64,000 nt of DNA, taken from positions 112,615-176,614 of the forward strand of contig ACOK01000117.1 of NCBI GenBank assembly GCA_000174895.1. The letters run 5' to 3'. Position 1 is the first letter of the stretch; each line of letters opens with the position of its first letter. Below are positions 37,036 through 44,610 of the stretch, in pieces. Source of the stretch: Ruminococcus flavefaciens FD-1 (GTDB lineage: Bacteria > Bacillota > Clostridia > Oscillospirales > Ruminococcaceae). Below the pieces are notes generated by a model. That model worked only from the letters and a program-made list of their open reading frames with translations, was not told the origin of the DNA and did not search any database. The position numbers and the translations under genes were made by a program.

Positions 37036-37403
37036 ACAGATGCAACTGCCTTTCTCTTTGCCTCAAGCTTCATAGATACTATCACAGTTACAGCCCATAC
37101 TGCCGTAACAGTAACTGCCATAGCCGAACCCGACGTTGCCATTTCATGAAGCATTTCTGCTCTGTCTGTGGGGTCTGATGCCGCTGTAAGGAACGGGAAA
37201 AATGGTGATATTTCACCATGCCATAAATGCTCAAACGCAAGAAGTCCGGAACCTCCCCACAGCATACCGTTGAGGCGGCTCAGATGAGCAGAAAAGCGGC
37301 TGCTCTTTCCGTCTTTGTCCGCAGACTTTTCCTTGTTCTTAATGATCTTGTTAGCAACAGTAGTTACGATAGCCTCTGTTGCAGGAACGATAAAACACGC
37401 CAT
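37032..37403 (-). CDS. Small membrane protein with conserved-looking AFEHLWHGE segment
   Basis: 123 residues. Hydrophobic segments near 2-18, 45-60 (NGMLWGGSGLLAFEHLWHGE) and 92-112 (GSAMAVTVTAVWAVTVIVSM). Glu57, His58 and His61 in FEHLWHGE lie next to a membrane segment and could bind metal or heme, which is speculation. GGAGGT precedes the ATG. It begins 14 bases after the cooS-like stop, so it is in that operon. I do not recognise the family. Confidence 0.75.
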   Translation of the reverse strand: MACFIVPATEAIVTTVANKIIKNKEKSADKDGKSSRFSAHLSRLNGMLWGGSGLLAFEHLWHGEISPFFPFLTAASDPTDRAEMLHEMATSGSAMAVTVTAVWAVTVIVSMKLEAKRKAVASV

Positions 37404-37417
37404 AATTATACCTCCGA

Positions 37418-39541
37418 TTATTTATCCCATCCAAGGGCTTTTCTTTTTGCTTTCATGTCAGCAACTATCTTTTCGCCAAGCTTTACAGGATCGGTGTCCA
37501 CATTCATTGACGAACCGAGAGTTTCAAGTGTGCCGTATTTCAGGAACTCTATAACATTCTTTGAACCATATATCTGTGCTTCAACACAGTGATATGAGCT
37601 TATACCATTAAGTCTGAAGCCAAGTGCGGCATCTATACCCTTTTCGTTGCCCCATTCGGGAGACGAAAAGGCAAAAGGCATCTCATACATCTTTTTCCCC
37701 AGCGCACCTGCAATACCTGCAAATATACCTGATGAACGGGTATTATCTATACATTCGCCAACGTGCCATACGGGCGGAAGATCGGGTTCAAGGAATCCTC
37801 TGAGAGAATCGCCTGCCTTTTCCTTTCCTGAAACTGCACAGTAACCCAGCTTCATAAGCGGGAACGATGCACATCCGTTTGAAAGTATCAGAACATTGTT
37901 CTTCAGCAGAACATCTGCAACATCGACGATACATTTTTCATATAATACCTTCGGGTTGTTGCAGCCTACCATATTTACTACACCAAGTATCCTGCCATCT
38001 TTTATTGCTTCTGCAATCGGCGCAAGACTGCCGAAACGTTTACAGAGATACTCAACCGAGAATCCTACTTCCGCCTCGACCTCATATGGCGGTATGTATA
38101 CAGGTACGCCCTTTCTTGCTTCAAAGCTTTCAATGGCACGGCGGACTATCTTTTCCGCAAGTGCTTTTGTTTCACCGATATTTGAGTGATGATGATCGTA
38201 TTCATAACGCTCCGCACCCGGAAGTCTTGCTGATTCGCTTGTAGTTACAACCGTTGTCTTGAAGCAGTGCGCCACTTCCATGATTGACGGGAATACATCC
38301 TGCACATCAGCCACCCAAAGGTCAAGAGCTCCCGTACCAAGAACAAGTTCAGCTGATACGGCATTTGAAAGAGGTATAACACCTGCATAGCGATACATTG
38401 CAGAAAGTCCCGAACAGCATATACCGTAGAAGCGTATGCCCTTTGCACCCTTTGATTTTGCAAGCTTGATAAGATCTTCACGCTTTCCTGCTTCGACTAT
38501 CTGACTTACCAGCAGAGGAAGATGACCATGTACTGCAATATTGACATATCCCTTTTCAAGTGCGCCTATATTTACCTTTGAGGTAACTCTGTCACCTACG
38601 CCAAAAAGGCTGTCTGTAGCAATAGATGCACCTACAACGCCAGAGAATGTAAATGCAAGGCCGCATCTCAGAAACTGCTGCATAATTGACTTCCAGTCGC
38701 CGTCAGTTGCACAGCCTGATTTGTGATACGCTTCAAATACTTCATGATATGCGCTTACAGGAAGTATATCAAGGTCTTTCCACACCTTCTGTCTCTCAGG
38801 AACAGCACAGGCGGAAATAGTCTTGTATTCATCGGGAACAGTTCTTGAAAGGTCATCAAGCAGAGCGTCTGCAAGGTCTTTTGCAACATTTTTAAGCTGA
38901 CGGTTCTTCTGCTTGATACCAAAAGCTTCGGCAGTTGAACGTATCTTCTGTTCACCGAGAATAGGCACATCAAGCTTACCCTCAGCCGCCCATTTCAGTG
39001 CGAGCATAACTTCTCTTGCGTGCATACCGTGCTGTGCTGCACCTGCTGCCGCTGAACGCAGAAGATTTCGTGCAACTATAAGGTCTGCATCAGCGCCGCA
39101 TATTCCTTTCGGAGATTTAGCGGTTACACGGCATGGTCCCATATTGCATATCTTACAGCATATACCTGCAAGACCGAAATTACACTGAGGCTTCTGCTGA
39201 TCGAAACGGTCAAATGCAGTATCTATTCCAAGCTGTTCCATACGAAGAAGCATTTCTCTTACAGCAGGATCGGGAGTCTGCTCGATAACATCCTGTTTTG
39301 TAGGGAAAGTCTTTCTGTATTCGGAAACCGCATTCATATAATCCTTTATGAAAGCCTGCGGATCATCTTCTTCACCTTCGCCGTGACTTGCTTTGAGTAT
39401 AACGGTAGGTATACCATGTTCGTCAAAGCCTATGATATTTCTGTGTGAATGGATATGTGCAGGTGAATCATCATGGGTATGATGATCGTGGTCATGATGA
39501 TGGTCATGCCCATGACAGTGATCATGATCTTTTTTGCTCAT
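37418..39541 (-). CDS. cooS: CooS-like Ni-Fe carbon monoxide dehydrogenase with a His-rich N terminus and a changed C-cluster ligand
   Basis: 707 residues. Residues 6-33 are extremely His-rich, which suggests nickel binding or storage. Cys120/128 (D-cluster type) and Cys129/132/137/148 (B-cluster type) are intact in CNFGLAGICCKICNMGPC. C-cluster positions: His338 or 340 (AVHGHLP), Cys375/376 (GICCSG), Cys527 (VGCNNP), Cys557 (SNGCASFP) and Cys597 (GECIDNTR), and the Lys in GNEKG, are all retained. However the ligand normally found in VDYQCxxP-type motifs is Asp415 here (ADVQDVFP). The protein is probably a CODH-family enzyme with an altered C-cluster, and CO oxidation should not be assumed. 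No CooC, CooF or acetyl-CoA synthase genes are near. It follows an SsuABC-like transporter on the same strand. Confidence 0.88.
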   Translation of the reverse strand: MSKKDHDHCHGHDHHHDHDHHTHDDSPAHIHSHRNIIGFDEHGIPTVILKASHGEGEEDDPQAFIKDYMNAVSEYRKTFPTKQDVIEQTPDPAVREMLLRMEQLGIDTAFDRFDQQKPQCNFGLAGICCKICNMGPCRVTAKSPKGICGADADLIVARNLLRSAAAGAAQHGMHAREVMLALKWAAEGKLDVPILGEQKIRSTAEAFGIKQKNRQLKNVAKDLADALLDDLSRTVPDEYKTISACAVPERQKVWKDLDILPVSAYHEVFEAYHKSGCATDGDWKSIMQQFLRCGLAFTFSGVVGASIATDSLFGVGDRVTSKVNIGALEKGYVNIAVHGHLPLLVSQIVEAGKREDLIKLAKSKGAKGIRFYGICCSGLSAMYRYAGVIPLSNAVSAELVLGTGALDLWVADVQDVFPSIMEVAHCFKTTVVTTSESARLPGAERYEYDHHHSNIGETKALAEKIVRRAIESFEARKGVPVYIPPYEVEAEVGFSVEYLCKRFGSLAPIAEAIKDGRILGVVNMVGCNNPKVLYEKCIVDVADVLLKNNVLILSNGCASFPLMKLGYCAVSGKEKAGDSLRGFLEPDLPPVWHVGECIDNTRSSGIFAGIAGALGKKMYEMPFAFSSPEWGNEKGIDAALGFRLNGISSYHCVEAQIYGSKNVIEFLKYGTLETLGSSMNVDTDPVKLGEKIVADMKAKRKALGWDK

Positions 39542-39575
39542 AATATCAGCTCCTATTTATAATTTCTACTAATTA

Positions 39576-39596
39576 TATCATATTAATAATATGATA
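39576..39596. promoter_or_regulatory. Palindrome upstream of cooS
   Basis: TATCATATT-AAT-AATATGATA, a perfect 9-3-9 inverted repeat 35 bases before the cooS start. Its ATCATA/TATGAT half-sites also occur in the inverted repeat at 42302-42324 next to the promoter of the transporter leader. Confidence 0.6.
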
Positions 39597-39607
39597 ACTT
39601 CAATACT

Positions 39608-39636
39608 AAAAATCAGAACCTGCTATTATGCAGGCT
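39608..39636 (-). terminator. Weak terminator between ssuB-like gene and cooS
   Basis: AACCTGC / GCAGGCT stem (39617-39636); minus strand continues CTGATTTTTAG. It may cause partial termination so that cooS is expressed at a different level or from its own promoter. Confidence 0.55.
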
Positions 39637-39647
39637 CTCAATGCTTT

Positions 39648-40418
39648 TCAGATATAGTACTCGATATAACTCTCTGACTTCATATTGAAAAGTTCAAAAA
39701 TCTTGTCACGTACATAGAGAAAATCCTTGCCTGTTCTGTCACGCTGTACACCGAGCGGAACAGTAACTACGCTTTTTATTCTGCCCGGATCAGCCATCAT
39801 AACTACTATCCGGTCAGCAAGAAAGACTGCTTCCTCAATATCATGGGTAACAAATATAATCGTCTTTTTTTCTTCACGTGATATTCTGAGAATGTCTTCC
39901 TGTAACTTCATGCGGGTAATGGCATCAAGAGCGCCGAAAGGCTCATCCATGAAGATAATATCAGGGTCTACCGCAAGTCCTCTTGCAATAGCTACTCTCT
40001 GCTGCTGACCGCCTGAAAGCTGTCGGGGATAGCGTTTTTCATAACCGCTGAGCCCTACCAGTTCAAGATATTTCTTAGCCGTCTCAGCACGTTCTGCTTT
40101 CGGTACTTTTTTTGATTCCAGTCCAAGTTCAACATTCTTCTGAACGTTCCTCCACGGAAGAAGTCCGTAATTCTGAAATATTGTAATATTATTTATTGAC
40201 GGCGAGGTTACATCCTTTCCGTCTATCTTCACACTTCCGCTGTTGACTTTTTCAAATCCTGCCAGTGCATTCAGCAATGTACTTTTTCCGCAGCCCGAAG
40301 GTCCGAGAAGGCATATGAATTCGCCTTTTTCAATATCCAGGGAAACATTGTCGAGAGCGGTGAATGTCTTTCCATCCTGAACATAATTCTTGCAGGCGTC
40401 CTTTACTTCGATATACAT
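39648..40418 (-). CDS. NitT/TauT-family ABC transporter ATP-binding protein (SsuB/TauB-like)
   Basis: 256 residues. Walker A GPSGCGKSTLLNA, Q-loop FQNYGLLPW, signature LSGGQQQRVAIARGLA, Walker B IIFMDEPFGALDAITR and H-loop FVTHDIEEAVFLADR are all intact. The EPFGALDAxTR and HDIEEAxFLADR forms are typical of the nitrate/sulfonate/taurine group. The start overlaps the end of the permease gene. It powers import through the SsuC-like permease. Confidence 0.95.
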   Translation of the reverse strand: MYIEVKDACKNYVQDGKTFTALDNVSLDIEKGEFICLLGPSGCGKSTLLNALAGFEKVNSGSVKIDGKDVTSPSINNITIFQNYGLLPWRNVQKNVELGLESKKVPKAERAETAKKYLELVGLSGYEKRYPRQLSGGQQQRVAIARGLAVDPDIIFMDEPFGALDAITRMKLQEDILRISREEKKTIIFVTHDIEEAVFLADRIVVMMADPGRIKSVVTVPLGVQRDRTGKDFLYVRDKIFELFNMKSESYIEYYI

Positions 40419-41179
40419 TACTCAGCACCTCCCCACGATTTCATTACAGCCTTTTCTATGATTCTAAGTATACCGTCAAGCAATATACCTATGATACCTA
40501 TAACAAGTATTGTAGCAAGCAGAATATCAGCACGGATGTTATTTCTTGCGTCTATTATCTGATAGCCAAGACCTGACTGTGCACCGACCATCTCGCCTGC
40601 AACAAGGAATATCCACGCTGTACCGAAAGCAAGATGGATACCGTTTGCTATCTGCGGAAATGCCGCAGGAAAGATGACCTTCCATGTCAGTGCAGGCTGT
40701 TTTATACCGAAATTCTTTGATACTTTCAGGTATACAGGGTCAATATTCCCAACTGCTGAAACTGTTGAAAGAAGTACAGGGAAAAACGCAGCAATAAAGA
40801 TTATAACAATAGCAGGTACATCGCCTATACCAAATAAAAGAACTATGAAAGGCATCCATGCAGTCGGAGAAATAGGTCTTAAAAGCTGTAAAACAGGATT
40901 TACGTACTGAAAAATCTTTGGGATCCTTCCGAGAATAAGTCCGAGAATAACAGCTGATACAACCGATATTGAATAGCCGACTGCAAAGCGAAACATACTC
41001 GTTCTGATATTTTCAAAAAGTCTGCCATTGGATATCATTTCTATCAAAGCATCAAATGCCATTTTCGGCGACGGAAACAATGCCTTATTATAGCTGCTTA
41101 CAGAAAATAGTATCTGCCATATAAGTATCAGTATCGCTACCGAAACCACTACATTTTTCAGTGAAAGTAATTTTTTCAT
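40418..41179 (-). CDS. NitT/TauT-family ABC transporter permease (SsuC/TauC-like)
   Basis: 253 residues from ATG 41179 (MKKLLSLKNV); GTG 41188 is too close to the AAGG box. About six membrane helices, with the permease EAA-type loop at KVSKNFGIKQPALTWKVIFPAAFPQI. Residues LRPISPTAWMPFIVLLFGIGDVPA are typical of SsuC/TauC. It overlaps the ATPase gene by one base. Confidence 0.93.
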   Translation of the reverse strand: MKKLLSLKNVVVSVAILILIWQILFSVSSYNKALFPSPKMAFDALIEMISNGRLFENIRTSMFRFAVGYSISVVSAVILGLILGRIPKIFQYVNPVLQLLRPISPTAWMPFIVLLFGIGDVPAIVIIFIAAFFPVLLSTVSAVGNIDPVYLKVSKNFGIKQPALTWKVIFPAAFPQIANGIHLAFGTAWIFLVAGEMVGAQSGLGYQIIDARNNIRADILLATILVIGIIGILLDGILRIIEKAVMKSWGGAE

Positions 41180-41194
41180 CAGTATCACGCCTTA

Positions 41195-42119
41195 TCAAAA
41201 ATCAGTTTTTACAAAATCAGAATATGACGGAGGATTATCGGAGAGGCCGTATTCCTTTACCTTTTCTGCAAGTGTGTTGTATTATTGTTTCTGTTATGTC
41301 AAGGTCATTATATGATATCCACTGAAGTGAGATATCAAGCACTTCATCACTCTGACTGAAGTATTTTTTGGCTGTTTCCTTAGCCTTTGCCTTATCAAGT
41401 GAATTGCCGGCCTTTTTGTAGTTCTCAACAAATGACTTTGCATCATCGTGACGCTCATCAATGAATTTATCTGTCAGAACAAGACCGCAGCAGAGTGAAT
41501 CCTTCCACAGTTCCTCTGAGCTGAAAAGCACTTTTCCTGCGCCAAGGGATACTCCCATTGCTCCGAAAGGCTCAGCAACACAATAGCCGTCTATCTGACC
41601 GCTTGCAAGTGCAGAAGGCATTTCTGTGGGAGCAAGCTCGGTAACATTTACATCATCTATAGTAAGTCCCGCTGTTGCAAGAGCATCGTTCAGCAGTATA
41701 TTATGAGATGACTGTCTGTGCGGTATAGCAAAAGTCTTTCCTTTCAGATCAGCGGCAGTAGCTATATCATTTGAAACAATGATTACATTTCCGTCATGAT
41801 GTCCGAGTGCAACAGCTTTAATGCCTATTCCCTCCTGCTTTGACTTCATAGCAAGCTCGATAAGTACGGATGCACCGTCAACTCTGTTTGAATTGAGAGC
41901 GTCAAGCAGTTCGTTCCATGAACCGTATTTTACAAGTTCCACTTTCAGACCCGACTGCTGTTCAAGTTCCTCTGCTTCTTCAAGTACTGCCAGTGAATGT
42001 GTGATCGGCAGGTAAGCTATCTTTATTGTACCCGCACTGCTTTCAGCTTTCTTTCCGCATGATACAGCTGATAAAGTAAGTGATGCTGCGATCACGGCTG
42101 ATATAATTCTCTTTTTCAT
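41195..42119 (-). CDS. NitT/TauT-family substrate-binding lipoprotein (SsuA-like), frameshifted near the C terminus
   Basis: Lipoprotein signal MKKRIISAVI with lipobox Cys21 (SAVSC). The mature part has the SsuA-type fold landmarks IAYLPITHSLAVLEEAEE, NRVDGASVLIELAMKSKQEG, GKTFAIPHRQSSHNILL and GYCVAEPFGAMG. The uninterrupted frame ends RKGKGIRPLR at 41235, but the other frame directly continues LAEKVKEYGLSDNPP to the TGA at 41195, which is the expected end. The shift lies in a CA-repeat (CAACACACTT); adding one CA unit restores a single frame. It could be a recent mutation, slippage-based phase variation or a sequencing error. Ligand unknown; leader peptide suggests a sulfur compound. Confidence 0.85.
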
Positions 42120-42138
42120 ATAGTATTCATCCTTTCAT

Positions 42139-42166
42139 AAAAAAACGGAGAACCACTGATTCTCCG
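42139..42166 (-). terminator. Leader terminator before the SsuABC-CODH cluster
   Basis: 7-bp stem CGGAGAA / TTCTCCG with a 7-base loop, followed on the minus strand by TTTTTTT. It lies between the leader-peptide stop and the substrate-binding gene. Confidence 0.85.
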
Positions 42167-42201
42167 ATACGCTGCTGTTTATTTCATAGAGCATGGCAAA
42201 A

Positions 42202-42276
42202 CTATGATACAGCAAGTACGGAGCACTGCATCATGCACATCATATTCAGTTCTGATCTATCAATAATATAAAGCAT
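42202..42276 (-). CDS. Met/Cys-rich leader peptide (24 aa) of the transporter-CODH cluster
   Basis: ATG at 42276 after AAGGAGTGGAG; TAG at 42202. Residues 11-18 read NMMCMMQC: four Met and two Cys in eight positions, in a peptide of 24. It is downstream of a good promoter and upstream of a terminator stem, followed by the substrate-binding protein gene. By position and composition it is a ribosome-mediated attenuator that would respond to charged tRNA-Met and tRNA-Cys. Too short for routine gene calling. Confidence 0.82.
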   Translation of the reverse strand: MLYIIDRSELNMMCMMQCSVLAVS

Positions 42277-42301
42277 GATCTCCACTCCTTCCATACAGAT
42301 T

Positions 42302-42355
42302 AATCATATTGATTTAGTATGATTTAATTCTACAGCATTTACCGCTATTTGTCAA
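42302..42355 (-). promoter_or_regulatory. Promoter of the leader-SsuABC-CODH cluster with an inverted repeat at the start site
   Basis: Minus strand TTGACA (42355-42350), 17 bases, TAGAAT (42332-42327). AATCATA-N9-TATGATT (42302-42324) sits just downstream, covering the start region. Half-sites resemble those at 39576-39596. Confidence 0.75.
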
Positions 42356-42787
42356 CACAAAATTGATACTTATATCAAAAATCGTTTTTTTGCTACAAGA
42401 GTTCACATATCAGTATCAATGTTTATGCAATATCGCATAGCAATCTGATAGGCATACTATTTAAAGATGCTTTAAAGAATATCCCATCATTTTACGTTCA
42501 GTTTAATTATTCAACAATAGTAAAACAAACCGCCTGCATATATTCTCCCTCAAACAGTTTGAGAGTAGTGTAATTTTATAAAAAGACCGAGATGGACTAC
42601 ATTACCAGTTGTTTCACAGAACTGTTCGATCATAATGGTACTGAATAAACGATTACAGGTGCTCTTGAAATGTCAGGAGCACCTGTTGTTATATCATCTT
42701 ACATGGACAGGATTGATGTCCGTCAGCAGTTTCTTTTTTGTGTTCCAAAGCCTTCTTTAATCGCAGTCAGAATTGGGCTTCAGAGCA
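42356..42787. other. AT-rich gap without a clear gene
   Basis: No convincing CDS. A stem AGGTGCTC / GAGCACCT (42657-42684) followed by GTTGTTAT could be a weak plus-strand terminator. A short frame from 42591 reads MDYITSCFTELFDHNGTE and stops with TAA; it continues open afterwards for about 55 codons but has no ribosome site. Confidence 0.45.
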
Positions 42788-42849
42788 CTCATATTAGGAA
42801 AGTATTAGGAAATTGAACGAAAAAAGCACTTCCGATCTCTCGAAAGTGC
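42788..42849 (-). terminator. Terminator of the tRNA cluster with the conserved trailing sequence
   Basis: GCACTT / AAGTGC stem (42826-42849) followed on the minus strand by TTTTTTCGTTCAATTTCC. Bases 42788-42817 equal 22254-22283. Confidence 0.75.
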
Positions 42850-42858
42850 CTATTCTTC

Positions 42859-42936
42859 TGGGGTGGGAGATGGGATTCGAACCCACGGTCTTCGGGACCA
42901 CAATCCGACGCTTTAACCAGCTAAGCTACACCCACC
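42859..42936 (-). tRNA. tRNA-His (GTG)
   Basis: Cloverleaf on the minus strand with anticodon loop ATTGTGGT, T-loop GGGTTCGAATCCC and encoded CCA (42861-42859). The extra 5' G expected for tRNA-His is present. Third and last of a three-tRNA transcript. Confidence 0.93.
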
Positions 42937-42992
42937 ATCAATAAATATAAACGAAGCTCTCCATTGCATGGAGTAACGGAGAGTTTCGATTG

Positions 42993-43069
42993 TGGCGCGC
43001 CTTGCTGGATTCGAACCAGCGGCTTACTGCTTAGAAGGCAGTTACTCTATCCAGCTGAGTTAAAGGCGC
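42993..43069 (-). tRNA. tRNA-Arg (TCT)
   Basis: Minus strand; anticodon stem ACTGC-CTTCTAA-GCAGT gives UCU. Acceptor GCGCCTT pairs with AAGGCGC, followed by G and encoded CCA (42995-42993). T-loop GGTTCGAATCC. Confidence 0.94.
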
Positions 43070-43100
43070 ATAGGATATTATCGTATGAAACGATAAAAAA

Positions 43101-43174
43101 TGGAGCGGGTGATGGGAATCGAACCCACGTGTTCAGCTTGGAAGGCTGACATTCTACCATTGAACTACACCCGC
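43101..43174 (-). tRNA. tRNA-Gly (TCC)
   Basis: Minus strand; anticodon stem TCAGC-CTTCCAA-GCTGA gives UCC. Acceptor GCGGGTG pairs with CACCCGC, then T and encoded CCA (43103-43101). T-loop GGTTCGATTCC. First gene of the cluster. Confidence 0.94.
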
Positions 43175-43487
43175 ACGGCGTTTCAACAGATAATATTATA
43201 TCATAGAGTTTATGCGATGTCAAGGGGCAAAAGCAAAAAAGTCGAATTGCACAAAAATGCTCCTGTGCTTCATTGTTCAAAGTGCAAAATCACGATTTGA
43301 TATATAAAGTTGAAACAAATTTGATTTTTGGGAGTTATATATATGTAGGGACGAAAAATCAATGAAAACGAAAGTGACAGATTTGTTATTTTATAGTCAC
43401 TATGCAGTAATATTAATATGGTAGAATATATATCAATGAAGATAATATTGTTCACAGTATATTAATGTTTATAAATTACTGATAGTA
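43175..43487. other. AT-rich intergenic region
   Basis: No gene seen between the tRNA cluster and the ABC-locus promoter. The tRNA promoter should lie in 43180-43230 on the minus strand, but I could not assign clear boxes. Confidence 0.5.
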
Positions 43488-43516
43488 TTGACAAAAATCC
43501 GACGATAGTATATAAT
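43488..43516 (+). promoter_or_regulatory. Consensus sigma-A promoter for the carbohydrate ABC locus
   Basis: TTGACA, exactly 17 bases, TATAAT. The transcript would have a leader of roughly 205 bases before the ATG at 43729. The leader is AT-rich with no recognisable riboswitch. A second TATAAT at 43696-43701 lacks a matching -35. Confidence 0.8.
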
Positions 43517-43728
43517 CAATATATAAACCCAAAAGCAGTCTAATATTTTATCTTTCGGGTTAAAACATAAAAATATATATGCTATCATAATTAACCTGTC
43601 TTATTTTGGCTGTATGTTACGAATGTATTATTGATAGATATTTGTCAAACTTTCTTTCAGATCATTTCGTCTTTTTCCCCGTTTAAAATCACTTATATAA
43701 TAGAAAAAGAAAACAGAAGGGAACATCT

Positions 43729-44610
43729 ATGAAACGGAAACAACAATGCGGAAGGCGCAGAGAACGGATCTTCAGCGATATCTGCCTGATCCCGAGCCTT
43801 GTGGGAGTGCTGATATTCTTCATCATCCCGTTCGGCATCGTGATTTACTACTCGCTGATAAACAATTCAATAACGAAGCAATTCGTAGGACTTGACAATT
43901 ACACAAAGCTGCTGGGCAACTCCGCTTTCCTTGAAGCGTCAAAGAATACATCGCTGTTCTCTCTTACGGCAGTACCTCTTTCGGTATTGCTTTCTCTCGG
44001 GCTGGCAATGCTGCTTGAAAGGAATATCCCCGGGAAAAGCATATTCCGTACTTTCTTCCTCAGCCCCCTCATGGTGCCCAGTGCATCGGTAGTGCTGGTC
44101 TGGCAGGTGCTTTTCCACAACCACGGCACTATCAACCAGATAACCGAATTCTTCGGCGGTCAGGGCACTGACTGGATGAATTCCGGCAAGGGTCAGGTCG
44201 TCATAGTCATGATGTTCCTGTGGAAGAATCTGGGATATAATATGATACTCTTCATGTCCGCACTTTGCAGCATACCAAAGGATATCATAGAAGTCGCAGA
44301 CCTTGAAGGTGCAGGCAGACTCTGGAAATTCGTGCACATCAAGCTGAGGTATCTTTCACCTACCATACTCTTCGTGCTGATACTCTCGCTTATCAATTCA
44401 TTCAAGGTTTTCAGAGAAGTCTACCTCCTTACGGGAGACCATCCGCTGGCTAAGCTTTATATGCTTCAGCACTTCATGAACAACACCTTCAACAGCTTTG
44501 ATTATCAGAAGCTTTCAGCGGCGGCAGTGATCTTTGCCATCGTTATGATAGTGATAATGGCAATACTCCTTATCACCGAGAATATTTTCGGAAAGGATGT
44601 GGAGAACTGA
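43729..44610 (+). CDS. Carbohydrate ABC transporter permease (MalF/UgpA-like), pair 1
   Basis: 293 residues, about six helices. N-terminal LIPSLVGVLIFFIIPFGIVIYYS and the C-terminal EAA loop EVADLEGAGRLWKFVHIKLRYLSPTI identify a binding-protein-dependent sugar permease. GAAGGG lies before the ATG. The stop overlaps the next start (TGATG). Forms the membrane channel with the next gene. Confidence 0.92.
   Translation: MKRKQQCGRRRERIFSDICLIPSLVGVLIFFIIPFGIVIYYSLINNSITKQFVGLDNYTKLLGNSAFLEASKNTSLFSLTAVPLSVLLSLGLAMLLERNIPGKSIFRTFFLSPLMVPSASVVLVWQVLFHNHGTINQITEFFGGQGTDWMNSGKGQVVIVMMFLWKNLGYNMILFMSALCSIPKDIIEVADLEGAGRLWKFVHIKLRYLSPTILFVLILSLINSFKVFREVYLLTGDHPLAKLYMLQHFMNNTFNSFDYQKLSAAAVIFAIVMIVIMAILLITENIFGKDVEN

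Noticed and set aside
37418..39541. Acetyl-CoA synthase (Wood-Ljungdahl) operon
   Set aside because: No acsB, acsC, acsD, acsE, cooC or cooF genes are in the neighbourhood; the CODH-like gene is tied to a NitT/TauT transporter instead.
42591..42816. Small gene at 42.6-42.8 kb
   Set aside because: The frame is broken by TAA, has no ribosome site, and overlaps a terminator-like inverted repeat and a shared 30-base repeat.
42964..43300. Small ORFs across the tRNA cluster
   Set aside because: They are translations of tRNA genes on the opposite strand.
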